From Burkholderia pseudomultivorans (GTDB lineage: Bacteria > Pseudomonadota > Gammaproteobacteria > Burkholderiales > Burkholderiaceae), in the NCBI RefSeq assembly GCF_902499075.1, contig NZ_CABVPP010000017.1, forward strand, positions 1 to 64,000: DNA of 64,000 nucleotides, given 5' to 3'. The notes under the pieces were generated by a model. That model did no database searches, was not told the DNA's origin, and saw only the letters and a list, made by a program, of their open reading frames with translations. Position numbers and translations under genes: made by a program. This document shows, piece by piece, positions 55,919-64,000 of this stretch. The first letter of the stretch is position 1, and the number at the start of each line of letters is the position of its first letter.

Positions 55919-56716
55919 ATGCCGACACCCTGCCTTGTTTTCCCCCTCGCCGAGTGCCGCGACGCCGCCGGCCGGCCGCCGATCCGAGCGGTTACGCCGC
56001 CGCCCGATCCACCCCGCCGCGCGCGCCCGGCGAAGCCGCGTCGCGGCCGGCCGCGGGGCTGGCAGTCCGACCTGCCGCGCGAGCGGCTGCTGGAACGCGG
56101 GCCGGCCGCGCTGACCGACGAGGAGCTGGTCGCGCTGCTGCTCGGCTCGGGCGTGCGCGGCCACAACGTGTTCGACAGCGCCGCGAAGCTGCTCAAGCGG
56201 TTCGGCACGCTGCGCGGGATGCTCGACGCGACGGCGGACGATTTCGCCGCGTACCCGGGCATCGGCCCGGCGCGCGCCGCGCTGCTCAGCGCGGTGACCG
56301 AGCTCGCGCGCCGCGCGCTCGCCGAAAAGGCCACTGCGCGGCAGCCGATCGATTCGCCGGGCGCGGTGGAGGACTACCTGCGGCTGATGATCGGCGCGCG
56401 CACGCACGAAGTGTTCGTCACGCTCTATCTCGACGCGCGCCACTGCCTGATCGACGTGGAGGAAAGCGCGCGCGGCTCGCTGACACGCATGGCCGTCTAC
56501 CCGCGCGAGATCGCGCGCCGCGCGCTGACGCTGAACGCCGCCGCGGCGATCGTCGCGCACAATCATCCGTCGGGCGCGGTGCGGCCGAGCGCCGAGGATC
56601 GCCGCCTGACCCGCGTGCTGCGCGACGCACTCGCGCTGGTCGACACGCGCCTGCTCGATCACGTGGTCGTGGGCGTCGGCGACACTTTCTCGTTCGCGCG
56701 CGCCGGTTGGCTGTAG
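55919..56716 (+). CDS. radC: RadC family JAB1/MPN domain protein
   Basis: A 265-residue protein. A helix-hairpin-helix region (residues 65-130, [18 protein letters not shown]) precedes a JAMM metalloprotease-like domain with the metal motif [16 protein letters not shown] near residue 212. Known as the DNA-repair protein RadC, although its repair role has been questioned. The N-terminal 45 residues are Arg/Pro-rich and unusual, so the true start may be internal, near [12 protein letters not shown]. It is divergent from fkpB by 135 nt. Confidence 0.86.
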   Translation: MPTPCLVFPLAECRDAAGRPPIRAVTPPPDPPRRARPAKPRRGRPRGWQSDLPRERLLERGPAALTDEELVALLLGSGVRGHNVFDSAAKLLKRFGTLRGMLDATADDFAAYPGIGPARAALLSAVTELARRALAEKATARQPIDSPGAVEDYLRLMIGARTHEVFVTLYLDARHCLIDVEESARGSLTRMAVYPREIARRALTLNAAAAIVAHNHPSGAVRPSAEDRRLTRVLRDALALVDTRLLDHVVVGVGDTFSFARAGWL

Positions 56717-56771
56717 ACTGTGGCGCGGCGGCCCGTCCAGCGGCCGCCGCAACGGTGAAGCGAAATTAGGT

Positions 56772-56801
56772 TTGATTTTCCTGATCTTTTTCTGCTAGAA
56801 T
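56772..56801 (+). promoter_or_regulatory. Sigma-70 promoter of rpmB-rpmG
   Basis: TTGATT (56772-56777) and TAGAAT (56796-56801) with an 18-nt spacer, in a local AT-rich pocket after radC. The resulting transcript would begin near 56808, leaving about 147 nt before the rpmB start. Confidence 0.6.
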
Positions 56802-56954
56802 CGCCGTCTGTCTTTTTTCCAACCAGTTCTAGCCATCGAAGGGCCTTGTCTGCAAGGGCTTGGGCGTTCTGAGTGCGGCCATGGATCACGTGGCGGTACG
56901 ATGGAACCTTCACCGGCGATCGAACCCCGAATTTAGCGTATTAGGAGTGCTCTC

Positions 56955-57188
56955 ATGGCACGCGTATGCCAAGTAACTGGGAAAGCGCCGATGAGCGGCA
57001 ACAACGTTTCCCACGCGAACAACAAGACCAAGCGTCGTTTTCTGCCGAACCTGCAAAACCGCCGGTTCTGGGTTGAAAGCGAAAACCGTTGGGTGCGCCT
57101 GCGCGTTTCGAACGCCGGCCTGCGCCTGATCGACAAGAACGGCATCGATTCCGTGCTCGCTGACCTGCGCGCACGCGGCGAAGCCTAA
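56955..57188 (+). CDS. rpmB: Ribosomal protein bL28
   Basis: A 77-residue 50S protein ([33 protein letters not shown]... start), a standard size and motif for bL28. GGAG lies 10 nt upstream of the ATG. It is followed 17 nt later by rpmG, the usual rpmBG pair. Confidence 0.98.
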
Positions 57189-57205
57189 GCCTCAGGAGCA
57201 CAATC

Positions 57206-57373
57206 ATGGCAAAAGGCGCACGCGACAAGATCAAGCTTGAGTCGACCGCTGGCACGGGTCACTTCTATACGACCACGAAGAACAAGCGCAACATGCCGGA
57301 AAAGATGGCGATCAAGAAGTTCGATCCCGTCGTCCGCAAGCATGTGGAATACAAAGAAACCAAGATCAAGTAA
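57206..57373 (+). CDS. rpmG: Ribosomal protein bL33
   Basis: A 55-residue 50S protein ([20 protein letters not shown] ... [19 protein letters not shown]). It lacks the CXXC pairs of the zinc form, so it is the C- (zinc-free) type. CAGGAG stands 8 nt before the ATG. It ends the rpmBG operon ahead of a terminator. Confidence 0.98.
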   Translation: MAKGARDKIKLESTAGTGHFYTTTKNKRNMPEKMAIKKFDPVVRKHVEYKETKIK

Positions 57374-57402
57374 TCTCCGGTTTCTGCCAGCCTGACGACA
57401 AC

Positions 57403-57436
57403 GAAAAGCCCCGCGAATGCGGGGCTTTTTGTTTTG
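57403..57436 (+). terminator. Terminator after rpmG
   Basis: Arms AAAAGCCCCGC and GCGGGGCTTTT around AAT, followed by TGTTTT. It separates the ribosomal operon from nadB. Confidence 0.9.
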
Positions 57437-57547
57437 CGCGCACGCTGGCGCCCGACGCGGTATGCTCTCCCCTTCCCGCGCGCCGGCCGCCCGAGCGCCG
57501 GCCGCAGGGAACGCACAAGATCAAAAGCGTAACGATGGAGATGCAGC

Positions 57548-59134
57548 ATGAAATTCGACGTGGCGATCGTCGGCAGCGGCCTGGCAGGGCTGTCGGTCGC
57601 ACTCAACCTGGCCAGCACGCGACGTGTCGCGCTGATCGCGAAACGTTCGATGATGGAGGGCGCGAGCGATAACGCGCAGGGTGGCATCGCCGCCGTCCTC
57701 GATTCGGCCGACAGCATCGAGAACCATGTCGACGACACGCTGGTCGCCGGCGGCGGCCTATGCGACGAAGGCGCGACGCGCTACATCGTCGAGCACGGCC
57801 GCGAAGCGATCGAATGGCTGATCTCGCAGGGCGTGCCGTTCACGAAGGACGACGCGGCCGAACTCGGCTTCCACCTGACGCGCGAAGGCGGCCACAGCCA
57901 CCGCCGCATCATTCACGCGGCCGACGCGACCGGTCATGCGGTGCTCGCGACGCTGTCCGAGCGTGCGCGCCGTCATCCGAACATCACGTTCTTCGAAAAC
58001 CATCACGCGATCGACCTGATCACGTCGGAACGGCTCGGCCTCGCCGGCCGCCGCTGTCACGGGCTCTATGCGCTCGACGTCGAACACGACCGCACGATCA
58101 CGATCGAGGCGCCGCATACGGTGCTCGCGACCGGTGGCGCCGGCAAGGTCTACCTGTACACGACGAATCCCGACACCGCGACCGGCGACGGCATCGCGAT
58201 GGCATGGCGCGCGGGCTGCCGCGTCGCGAACATGGAATTCATCCAGTTCCACCCGACCTGCCTGTTCCATCCGTATGCGAAATCGTTCCTGATCTCGGAA
58301 GCCGTGCGCGGCGAAGGCGGCCTGCTGAAGCTGCCCGACGGCACGCGCTTCATGCCCGCGCACGATCCGCGCGCGGAGCTGGCGCCGCGCGACATCGTCG
58401 CGCGCGCGATCGACTTCGAGATCAAGAAGCGCGGGATCGACTGCGTGTACCTCGACATCAGCCACCAGCCGGAAGCGTTCCTGCGCGAGCACTTCCCGAT
58501 GATCCACGCACGCTGCCTCGAATTCGGCATCGACATCGCAAAGGACCCGATCCCCGTCGTGCCGGCCGCGCACTACACGTGCGGCGGCGTCGTGACCGAC
58601 CTGGCCGGGCGCACCGATCTCGCGGGACTGTATGCGGTCGGCGAGACCTCGTACACCGGGCTGCACGGCGCGAACCGGCTCGCCAGCAACTCGCTGCTCG
58701 AATGCCTGGTGATCGGCCGTGCGGCGGCCGAGGCGATCGAGGCGGCCGGCTTCGACGCGCAAGCGACCGGCGCGCTGCCCGCATGGGACGAAAGCCGCGT
58801 GTCGGACGCGGACGAGGAAGTCGTCGTCGCGCACAACTGGGACGAACTGCGCCGCCTGATGTGGAACTACGTCGGCATCGTGCGCACCGACAAGCGCCTC
58901 GAACGCGCGAAGCACCGGCTGTCGCTGCTGCGCGACGAGATCCACGAGTACTACGCGAACTTCCGCGTGACGCGCGACCTGCTCGAACTACGCAACCTGG
59001 TCGACGTCGCAACGCTGATCGTGAAGAGCGCGCACTCGCGCCGCGAAAGCCGCGGGCTGCACTACAGCCGCGACTGGCCGAACACGCTGCCCAAGGCGCT
59101 GCCGAGTGTGCTGCAGCCGCGCGCGCGGCGCTGA
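57548..59134 (+). CDS. nadB: L-aspartate oxidase
   Basis: A 528-residue FAD enzyme that oxidises aspartate to iminoaspartate for NAD synthesis. The N-terminal FAD fold is [21 protein letters not shown], with [14 protein letters not shown], the active-site [21 protein letters not shown] and [25 protein letters not shown]. Length and start agree with the family. It is convergent with nadC-nadA, separated by a shared terminator, so quinolinate synthesis is encoded on both strands here. Confidence 0.95.
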   Translation: MKFDVAIVGSGLAGLSVALNLASTRRVALIAKRSMMEGASDNAQGGIAAVLDSADSIENHVDDTLVAGGGLCDEGATRYIVEHGREAIEWLISQGVPFTKDDAAELGFHLTREGGHSHRRIIHAADATGHAVLATLSERARRHPNITFFENHHAIDLITSERLGLAGRRCHGLYALDVEHDRTITIEAPHTVLATGGAGKVYLYTTNPDTATGDGIAMAWRAGCRVANMEFIQFHPTCLFHPYAKSFLISEAVRGEGGLLKLPDGTRFMPAHDPRAELAPRDIVARAIDFEIKKRGIDCVYLDISHQPEAFLREHFPMIHARCLEFGIDIAKDPIPVVPAAHYTCGGVVTDLAGRTDLAGLYAVGETSYTGLHGANRLASNSLLECLVIGRAAAEAIEAAGFDAQATGALPAWDESRVSDADEEVVVAHNWDELRRLMWNYVGIVRTDKRLERAKHRLSLLRDEIHEYYANFRVTRDLLELRNLVDVATLIVKSAHSRRESRGLHYSRDWPNTLPKALPSVLQPRARR

Positions 59135-59168
59135 GCGGCGCACGCGCGCCGTTCACGGCCGCACGATG

Positions 59169-59207
59169 AAAAAAGCCGCTGGCAGTTGCATGCCAGCGGC
59201 TTTGTCG
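59169..59207. terminator. Bidirectional terminator between nadB and nadC
   Basis: Stem GCCGCTGGC / GCCAGCGGC with an 8-nt loop, flanked by A6 on the left and TTTGTCGTTT on the right, so it can serve both convergent genes. Confidence 0.85.
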
Positions 59208-59238
59208 TTTCGTCGGCGCGCATCCCGCGCACCGGCGC

Positions 59239-60120
59239 TCAGTCGACGATGCGCATCGAATAGTCGGTCGCGCGCACGTCCTTCGTCAACGCGCCGATCG
59301 AGATGCGATCGACGCCCGTCTCCGCGAATGCGCGCACCGTGTCGAGATTGACGCCGCCCGACACTTCGAGCAACGCCTTGCCCGCCGCCACGCGCACCGC
59401 TTCGCGCATCATGTCGAGCGTGAAGTTGTCGATCAGCACCGACTGCGCGCCGTGCGCGAGCGCCGTGTCGAGCTGCGCGAGCGTCTCGACCTCGACCTGC
59501 ACCGGCACGCCCGCGTTCAGCGCGAACGCGGCATCGAGCGCCTCGCCGACGCCGCCCGCCGCCGCGATGTGGTTCTCCTTGATCAGGATGCCGTCGTACA
59601 GCGCGAGACGCTGGTTCTCGCCGCCGCCGACGCGCACCGCGTACTTCTGCGCGAGCCGCAAGCCCGGCAGCGTCTTGCGCGTATCGAGGATCTTCGCGCG
59701 CGTGCCTTCGACGCGGTCGACGTAGCGGCGCGTCGCGGTCGCGACGCCCGACAGCAGTTGCAGGAAGTTCAGCCCGTTGCGCTCGGCGGTCAGCAGCGCG
59801 CGCGCGGGCCCTTCGAGTTCGCAGACGGTCGAATCGGCCGACATCCGGTCGCCTTCGCGGTAGCGCCACTGCACGGCAATCGCCGGGTCGATCCGGCCCG
59901 TCACGGCCTCGAACCACGGCACGCCGCACAGCACGGCTTCCTCGCGCACGATGATGCGTGCACGGCGGCGTTCGCCGTCCGGCACGAGCCGGCCGGTCTG
60001 GTCGCCGGTGCCGACGTCTTCGGCGATCGCATCGGCGACGTTGCGCGCGATCGCGTCCTCGAATGCCGCGCCGTATTGCGCGCGCACGATGTCGTAAAGC
60101 GGAGAAACGGCGCTCGTCAT
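59239..60120 (-). CDS. nadC: Nicotinate-nucleotide pyrophosphorylase (quinolinate phosphoribosyltransferase)
   Basis: A 293-residue type II PRTase that converts quinolinate and PRPP to nicotinate mononucleotide. [15 protein letters not shown] near residue 32, [45 protein letters not shown] and the C-terminal ISIGALTKD are diagnostic. It overlaps nadA by 4 nt, so the two are translationally coupled. The ATG at 60120 removes a long upstream extension that is only the nadA antisense frame. Confidence 0.95.
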   Translation of the reverse strand: MTSAVSPLYDIVRAQYGAAFEDAIARNVADAIAEDVGTGDQTGRLVPDGERRRARIIVREEAVLCGVPWFEAVTGRIDPAIAVQWRYREGDRMSADSTVCELEGPARALLTAERNGLNFLQLLSGVATATRRYVDRVEGTRAKILDTRKTLPGLRLAQKYAVRVGGGENQRLALYDGILIKENHIAAAGGVGEALDAAFALNAGVPVQVEVETLAQLDTALAHGAQSVLIDNFTLDMMREAVRVAAGKALLEVSGGVNLDTVRAFAETGVDRISIGALTKDVRATDYSMRIVD

Positions 60121-61253
60121 GCCGCCCCCACGTTCGCGAACAGCTGCTGGTCGCGCTGCAGGTCGCCGCTCGCCTGCACGCGCTTCTTGTGCGCGGCCGC
60201 GAAGGCGAGCATCCGGTCGATCGGCACGCGTGCGCGCTCGCCGATCGCCGGCTCGACAAAGATCTCGTTGTGGCCGCGTTCGAGCACGTCGGCGAGGTTC
60301 GCGAGGCCGTTCATCGCCATCCACGGGCAATGCGCGCAGCTCTTGCAGGTCGCGCTGTTGCCGGCCGTCGGCGCGGCGATGAAGGTCTTGCCGGGCGCCG
60401 CGAGCTGCATCTTGTGCAGGATGCCGAGATCGGTCGCGACGATGAAGCGCGTCGCGTCGAACCTGACCGCCGCATCGATCAGCTGCGTCGTCGAACCGAC
60501 GACGTCGGCCTGCGCGACGACGTTCTCCGGCGATTCGGGATGGACGAGCACCTTCGCGTCCGGATACTCGGCGCGCAGCAGGTCGAGCTCGATGCCCTTG
60601 AATTCGTCATGAACGAGGCACGAGCCCTGCCACATCAGCATGTCCGCGCCGGTTTTCTTCTGAATATAGCTGCCGAGATGGCGATCCGGCGCCCAGATGA
60701 TCTTCTCGCCACGCGCGTGCAGGTCCGCGACGATCTCGAGGCCGATCGACGACGTGACCATCCAGTCCGCGCGCGCCTTCACGGCCGCGCTGGTGTTCGC
60801 GTAGACGACGACGGTGCGATCGGGATGCGCATCGCAGAACGCGGAGAATTCGTCGACCGGGCAGCCGAGATCGAGCGAGCAGGTCGCATCGAGATCGGGC
60901 ATCAGGATGCGCTTGTTCGGGCTCAGGATCTTCGCGGTCTCGCCCATGAAGCGCACGCCCGCGACGACGAGCGTCTGCGCGTCGTGATCGCGGCCGAAGC
61001 GCGCCATCTCGAGCGAATCGGCGACGCATCCGCCGGTTTCGTCAGCCAATTCCTGCAGTTCGGCATCCACGTAATAGTGTGCGACCAGCACGGCCTTTTC
61101 GCGCACGAGCAATGCCTTGATGCGCGCCTTCAGTGCAGCGCGCTCCTCGGCGGACGGCGTTTCCGGCACCTTCGCCCAGGCCTGCCCGACTCCGCACACG
61201 GCCCCTGCCGCGACCGGTCGGTCGTACTCGACGGATTTGATCGTCGATTGCAT
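60117..61253 (-). CDS. nadA: Quinolinate synthase A
   Basis: A 378-residue [4Fe-4S] enzyme that condenses iminoaspartate with dihydroxyacetone phosphate. The three triad repeats typical of NadA are visible, with cluster cysteines in [26 protein letters not shown] and [27 protein letters not shown] near residue 58 is the substrate motif. AGGAG lies 8 nt before the ATG. First gene of nadA-nadC. Confidence 0.95.
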   Translation of the reverse strand: MQSTIKSVEYDRPVAAGAVCGVGQAWAKVPETPSAEERAALKARIKALLVREKAVLVAHYYVDAELQELADETGGCVADSLEMARFGRDHDAQTLVVAGVRFMGETAKILSPNKRILMPDLDATCSLDLGCPVDEFSAFCDAHPDRTVVVYANTSAAVKARADWMVTSSIGLEIVADLHARGEKIIWAPDRHLGSYIQKKTGADMLMWQGSCLVHDEFKGIELDLLRAEYPDAKVLVHPESPENVVAQADVVGSTTQLIDAAVRFDATRFIVATDLGILHKMQLAAPGKTFIAAPTAGNSATCKSCAHCPWMAMNGLANLADVLERGHNEIFVEPAIGERARVPIDRMLAFAAAHKKRVQASGDLQRDQQLFANVGAA

Positions 61254-61393
61254 CTCCAAGTCTCCTGTCGACCGCAGCGCGCGTCGGCGCAGCCCGCGAT
61301 CCCATGCTTCGCACCGGCCGGCACGCACGCGCGGCGCATGCCCGGCCCCACACCTACCAGCGTCGCCGGCCGCCCGCAAAAACCGGCGGCCGA

Positions 61394-61423
61394 AAAGAAA
61401 AAACCCCGCCAGCGCGGGGTTTG
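61394..61423 (-). terminator. Terminator after the desaturase gene
   Basis: Arms AACCCCGC and GCGGGGTT with a 4-nt loop; the minus strand continues TTTTCTTTTC. It lies just beyond the desaturase stop, upstream of nadA. Confidence 0.82.
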
Positions 61424-61453
61424 TGACGTCCTCAGATTCTAATCGATTTCGAA

Positions 61454-62647
61454 TCAGGCGTAGCGGCGCAGGCGCATCGCAAATTCCTGCAGCGCCTTGA
61501 TGCCGCTTTGTTCCGCGCGATGACACCAATCCTGCAATTGCGCGAGCAGCTGTTCGCGCGAGGCGGTCGAGCGGTCCCAGATCGCGGCGAGATCCTGGCG
61601 CAGCTGGAAGTACGTATGCAGCTTCTGGCTGTTCGCGAAGATTTCCGGCAGCAGCTTCTTCTGCGGCTCGTCGAGGCCGTCGGCATCCTTGTGGAACCAC
61701 TTGCGCGCGCCGCGCATCAGCTGGTACTTCTCGCCGCCGATTTCCTTCAGGTGCGCGAGCTCCTGACGGTATGCACGCTTCACGGCCTTGCCGTAGCGCG
61801 CCATCACCTCGTAGCGGTTCGACAGCACGGCCTGCAGCGTTTCCTGGTCGAGCACCGTCTTCGGCTTGTTCAGGCGCGGCGTCGGTGCGACCTTCTTGAC
61901 CTTCGCGAGACCGAACGCCGACATGATGCGGATGTACATCCAGCCGATGTCGAATTCGTACCACTTGTTCGACAGCTTCGCCGACGTCGCGAACGTGTGG
62001 TGGTTGTTGTGCAGCTCTTCGCCGCCGATCACGATGCCCCACGGGAACAGGTTCGTGCTCGCGTCGGCCGAGTTGAAGTTGCGGTAGCCCCAGAAGTGGC
62101 CGAAACCGTTGACGACGCCCGCGGCCCAGAACGGGATCCAGACCATCTGCACGGCCCACACGGTGAGGCCGAGCACGCCGAACAGCGCGACGTCGATCAC
62201 CATCATCAGGCTCACGCCGAGGATCGGGTACTTCGAGTAGAGATTGCGCTCGATCCAGTCGTTCGGCGTGCCGTGGCTGAACTTGCGCATCGTCTCCTCG
62301 TTCTTCGCTTCCGCGCGATAGAGCTCGGCGCCTTCGAGGAACACCTTCCAGATGCCGCGCGTCTGCGGGCTGTGCGGATCCTCTTCGGTTTCGCACTTCG
62401 CGTGGTGCTTGCGATGGATCGCGGCCCACTGGCCGGTCAGCATGCCCGTGGTCATCCACAGCCACGCACGGAAGAAATGGCTGGCGATCGGATGCAGCTC
62501 CAGCGCGCGGTGCGCCTGGCAGCGGTGCAGATAGACCGTCACGCCGATGATCGTGACGTGCGTGACGGCAAGCGCGAACAGCACGACCTGCCACCACGAA
62601 AAACGCAGGAGCCCGTGGGAAAGAAAATCGAGCAGGGAATTCAACAA
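61454..62647 (-). CDS. Acyl-CoA/acyl-lipid desaturase (membrane di-iron)
   Basis: A 397-residue membrane desaturase with three His boxes: HRCQAH near residue 41, HRKHH near residue 78 and HNNHH near residue 214. Four hydrophobic segments flank them. The C-terminal 150 residues are a charged helical domain, longer than in simple delta-9 desaturases, as seen in Burkholderia homologues. It probably introduces cis double bonds into phospholipid acyl chains to adjust fluidity. The start [12 protein letters not shown] is well placed. It follows an AT-rich intergenic region. Confidence 0.9.
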   Translation of the reverse strand: MLNSLLDFLSHGLLRFSWWQVVLFALAVTHVTIIGVTVYLHRCQAHRALELHPIASHFFRAWLWMTTGMLTGQWAAIHRKHHAKCETEEDPHSPQTRGIWKVFLEGAELYRAEAKNEETMRKFSHGTPNDWIERNLYSKYPILGVSLMMVIDVALFGVLGLTVWAVQMVWIPFWAAGVVNGFGHFWGYRNFNSADASTNLFPWGIVIGGEELHNNHHTFATSAKLSNKWYEFDIGWMYIRIMSAFGLAKVKKVAPTPRLNKPKTVLDQETLQAVLSNRYEVMARYGKAVKRAYRQELAHLKEIGGEKYQLMRGARKWFHKDADGLDEPQKKLLPEIFANSQKLHTYFQLRQDLAAIWDRSTASREQLLAQLQDWCHRAEQSGIKALQEFAMRLRRYA

Positions 62648-62858
62648 GGCAGTTACCTGTGGTGAGTGCGGCGCCGGCGACAGGCCGGCGTCAGAAAGAT
62701 GAAAGCATACCGCGGATAGACCGAAATTTTACTTCAACCGTTCCAAGTCTTTGTAAAAAATGAATATTTTCTTGTCATGACGCAACGCGGACAGTCCACG
62801 GACGGACCGGGAAGGCGCGGCGCTCCGGTTCTGGCCGGCTCGCCCGCGCGCCGGCCGC

Positions 62859-64000
62859 CTAAACCGCCGGAGATTGCCCGTTCGCCGCGCCGTCGGGCGG
62901 CGCGCCGGCGGCGCTCGCCGCGATCGCCGGACGGCCGGAGCCCGGCCCCGGGTCCGGTTCGCCTGCGCCCGCACCGGCGCCCGCGAACCCGTCCGGCAGC
63001 CCGATCACACGCACCTCGCGCTGCGGGAACGGAATCGAGATCCCGTGCTCGACGAACAGCCGCCAGATGTTCCGGTTCACGGCCGAACGCACGCCTCCCG
63101 TGCCTTTTGCCGCATCCTCGATCCAGAAGCCGAGCTCGAGGTCGATGCCGTCCGCGCCGAAGCCGACCAGATACGGCGTCGGCGCCGGCTCGGCGAGCAC
63201 GCGCGGCACGTCCTTCGCCGCCTCGGCGAGCAGCGCGAGCGCCTGCTCGACGTCGTTCGTGTACGCGACCTGCACCGCGAGCTTCGCATAGCCGCGCGTC
63301 AGGTACGACGACTGGTTCTGCACGACGTCGGTGATCAGCTTCTCGTTCGGAATCAGCGTCTCGTTGCCGTCGAGGCCGCGCACGACCGTATAGCGCGTGC
63401 GGATCTGCGTGACGACGCCCTGCAGGCCGCCGACGCTGATCGCATCGCCGAGCCGCAGCGACCGGTCGAGCAGGATGATGAAGCCCGACACGTAGTTGCT
63501 CGCGATCTTCTGCAGCCCGAAGCCGAGGCCGACGCCCACCGCGCCGCCGAACACGCCGAGCACCGTCACGTCGATGCCGACCAGCGACAGCCCGATCAGG
63601 ATCGCCGCGAACGCGAGCAGCGCGCGGCCGACCCGCGACAGCACGACCTTCAGGTTCGCGTCGAGCGTGCTCGCGCGCGCAAGCCGCTCCTCGAACACCG
63701 AGCCGAGCCACATCGCGACCATCAGCGTCACGCACACCCACAGCGCGCCGGAGATCAGCGACAGCAGCGTCAGGTGCGCGTTGGCGACGCGGAACTGCAC
63801 GCTGTCGAGCCAGTCGAGCACGTCGCGCTGGATGCCGAGCACGGTCAGCACCATCGCGGCCCACACGATCACCGACACGATCTTCTCGACGATCGACAGC
63901 CACGCATGCGTGTGGCCGTCGCGCGCGAACACGCGCCGCGCGAAGAAGAACAGCACGTAGATCAGCCCGATGCCGAACAGCGGCACGAGTGCGAGCGACA
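62859..64000 (-). CDS. MscS family mechanosensitive channel (5' end outside the window)
   Basis: At least 380 residues are encoded; the frame continues past the right edge (the first visible residues are SLALVPLFGIG...), so the N-terminus is missing. Several membrane helices precede the MscS core: the pore-lining TM3 is ILIGLSLVGIDVTVLGVFGGAVGVGLGFGLQKIASNYVSG-like, followed by the beta domain DRSLRLGDAISVGGLQGVV. The protein ends in a Gly/Pro/Ala-rich tail of about 45 residues that is atypical. It protects against hypo-osmotic shock in related bacteria. Confidence 0.88.
   Translation of the reverse strand, partial: SLALVPLFGIGLIYVLFFFARRVFARDGHTHAWLSIVEKIVSVIVWAAMVLTVLGIQRDVLDWLDSVQFRVANAHLTLLSLISGALWVCVTLMVAMWLGSVFEERLARASTLDANLKVVLSRVGRALLAFAAILIGLSLVGIDVTVLGVFGGAVGVGLGFGLQKIASNYVSGFIILLDRSLRLGDAISVGGLQGVVTQIRTRYTVVRGLDGNETLIPNEKLITDVVQNQSSYLTRGYAKLAVQVAYTNDVEQALALLAEAAKDVPRVLAEPAPTPYLVGFGADGIDLELGFWIEDAAKGTGGVRSAVNRNIWRLFVEHGISIPFPQREVRVIGLPDGFAGAGAGAGEPDPGPGSGRPAIAASAAGAPPDGAANGQSPAV

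Noticed and set aside
54345-55928. A 527-codon version of ispH covering fkpB
   Set aside because: The upstream 200 residues are a shadow frame of fkpB and the radC intergenic region; ispH starts at 55325 next to the fkpB stop.
60117-62597. An 826-codon fusion of a desaturase-side frame with NadA
   Set aside because: The N-terminal half is the wrong-frame reading of the desaturase gene, and a terminator lies between the two; nadA starts at 61253 with a proper ribosome-binding site.

Overview
The window is GC-rich chromosomal DNA, almost fully coding, with third-position G/C codon use and short AT-rich islands only between genes. Gene content and order (tamA-tamB, scpA-panC-panD, late cobalamin genes around a cobalamin riboswitch, zapA-6S RNA, a cysI-DUF934-cysH-cysD-cysN-cobA operon divergent from a cysB-type regulator, livHMGF, ispH-fkpB, rpmB-rpmG, nadB and nadA-nadC) point to a betaproteobacterium of the genus Burkholderia, most likely the main chromosome of a B. 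cepacia complex member. That assignment is an inference from protein similarity recalled from memory; no search was run.

Layout. 1-2 kb: tamB (cut by the edge) and tamA. 2-5 kb: DUF3460 gene, scpA, panC, panD. 5-6.4 kb: orphan ParA ATPase, DoxX, a tiny secreted peptide. 6.4-16.7 kb: cobalamin cluster. It has cobQ alone on the minus strand, cobU-cbiB-cobD-btuF on the plus strand with touching or overlapping ends, and a minus-strand block btuC-btuD-cobT-cobS-cobC behind a cobalamin riboswitch. Together they carry adenosylcobyric acid to cobalamin and import corrinoids across the inner membrane. 16.8-19.3 kb: coiled-coil gene, zapA, 6S RNA, EVE-domain and SIMPL proteins. 19.4-26.7 kb: lgt, a LysR regulator, ilvD, a cytochrome c, a DUF2486 protein, holC, pepA. 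26.7-29 kb: lptF-lptG. 29-36.9 kb: siroheme and assimilatory sulfate reduction genes with a CysB-type regulator. 36.9-45.4 kb: mixed accessory metabolism (amino-acid binding protein, tRNA-Leu, hydrolase, LysR regulators, SDR, DinB, CopC, RsuA-type synthase, epimerase). 45.4-49.2 kb: ferredoxin-reductase fusion, argD with an unusual leader, GNAT, DUF2278 protein. 49.4-54.1 kb: livF-livG-livM-livH plus a decayed substrate-binding gene. 54.3-64 kb: ispH-fkpB, radC, rpmB-rpmG, nadB, nadC-nadA, a fatty-acid desaturase and an MscS-type channel cut by the right edge.

Most of this is ordinary core genome; I see no phage, IS element, CRISPR array or defence island. The most interesting signal is the roughly 200-nt stretch ahead of argD. 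It has a candidate promoter, a 27-codon reading frame with four consecutive arginine codons, a 10-bp potential antiterminator pairing and a strong U-tailed terminator, which is the anatomy of a ribosome-dependent arginine attenuator. Also notable are a cobalamin riboswitch whose first downstream start codon is closed after four codons with no btuB following, and a decayed, shortened livK-type gene beside an intact liv transporter operon.
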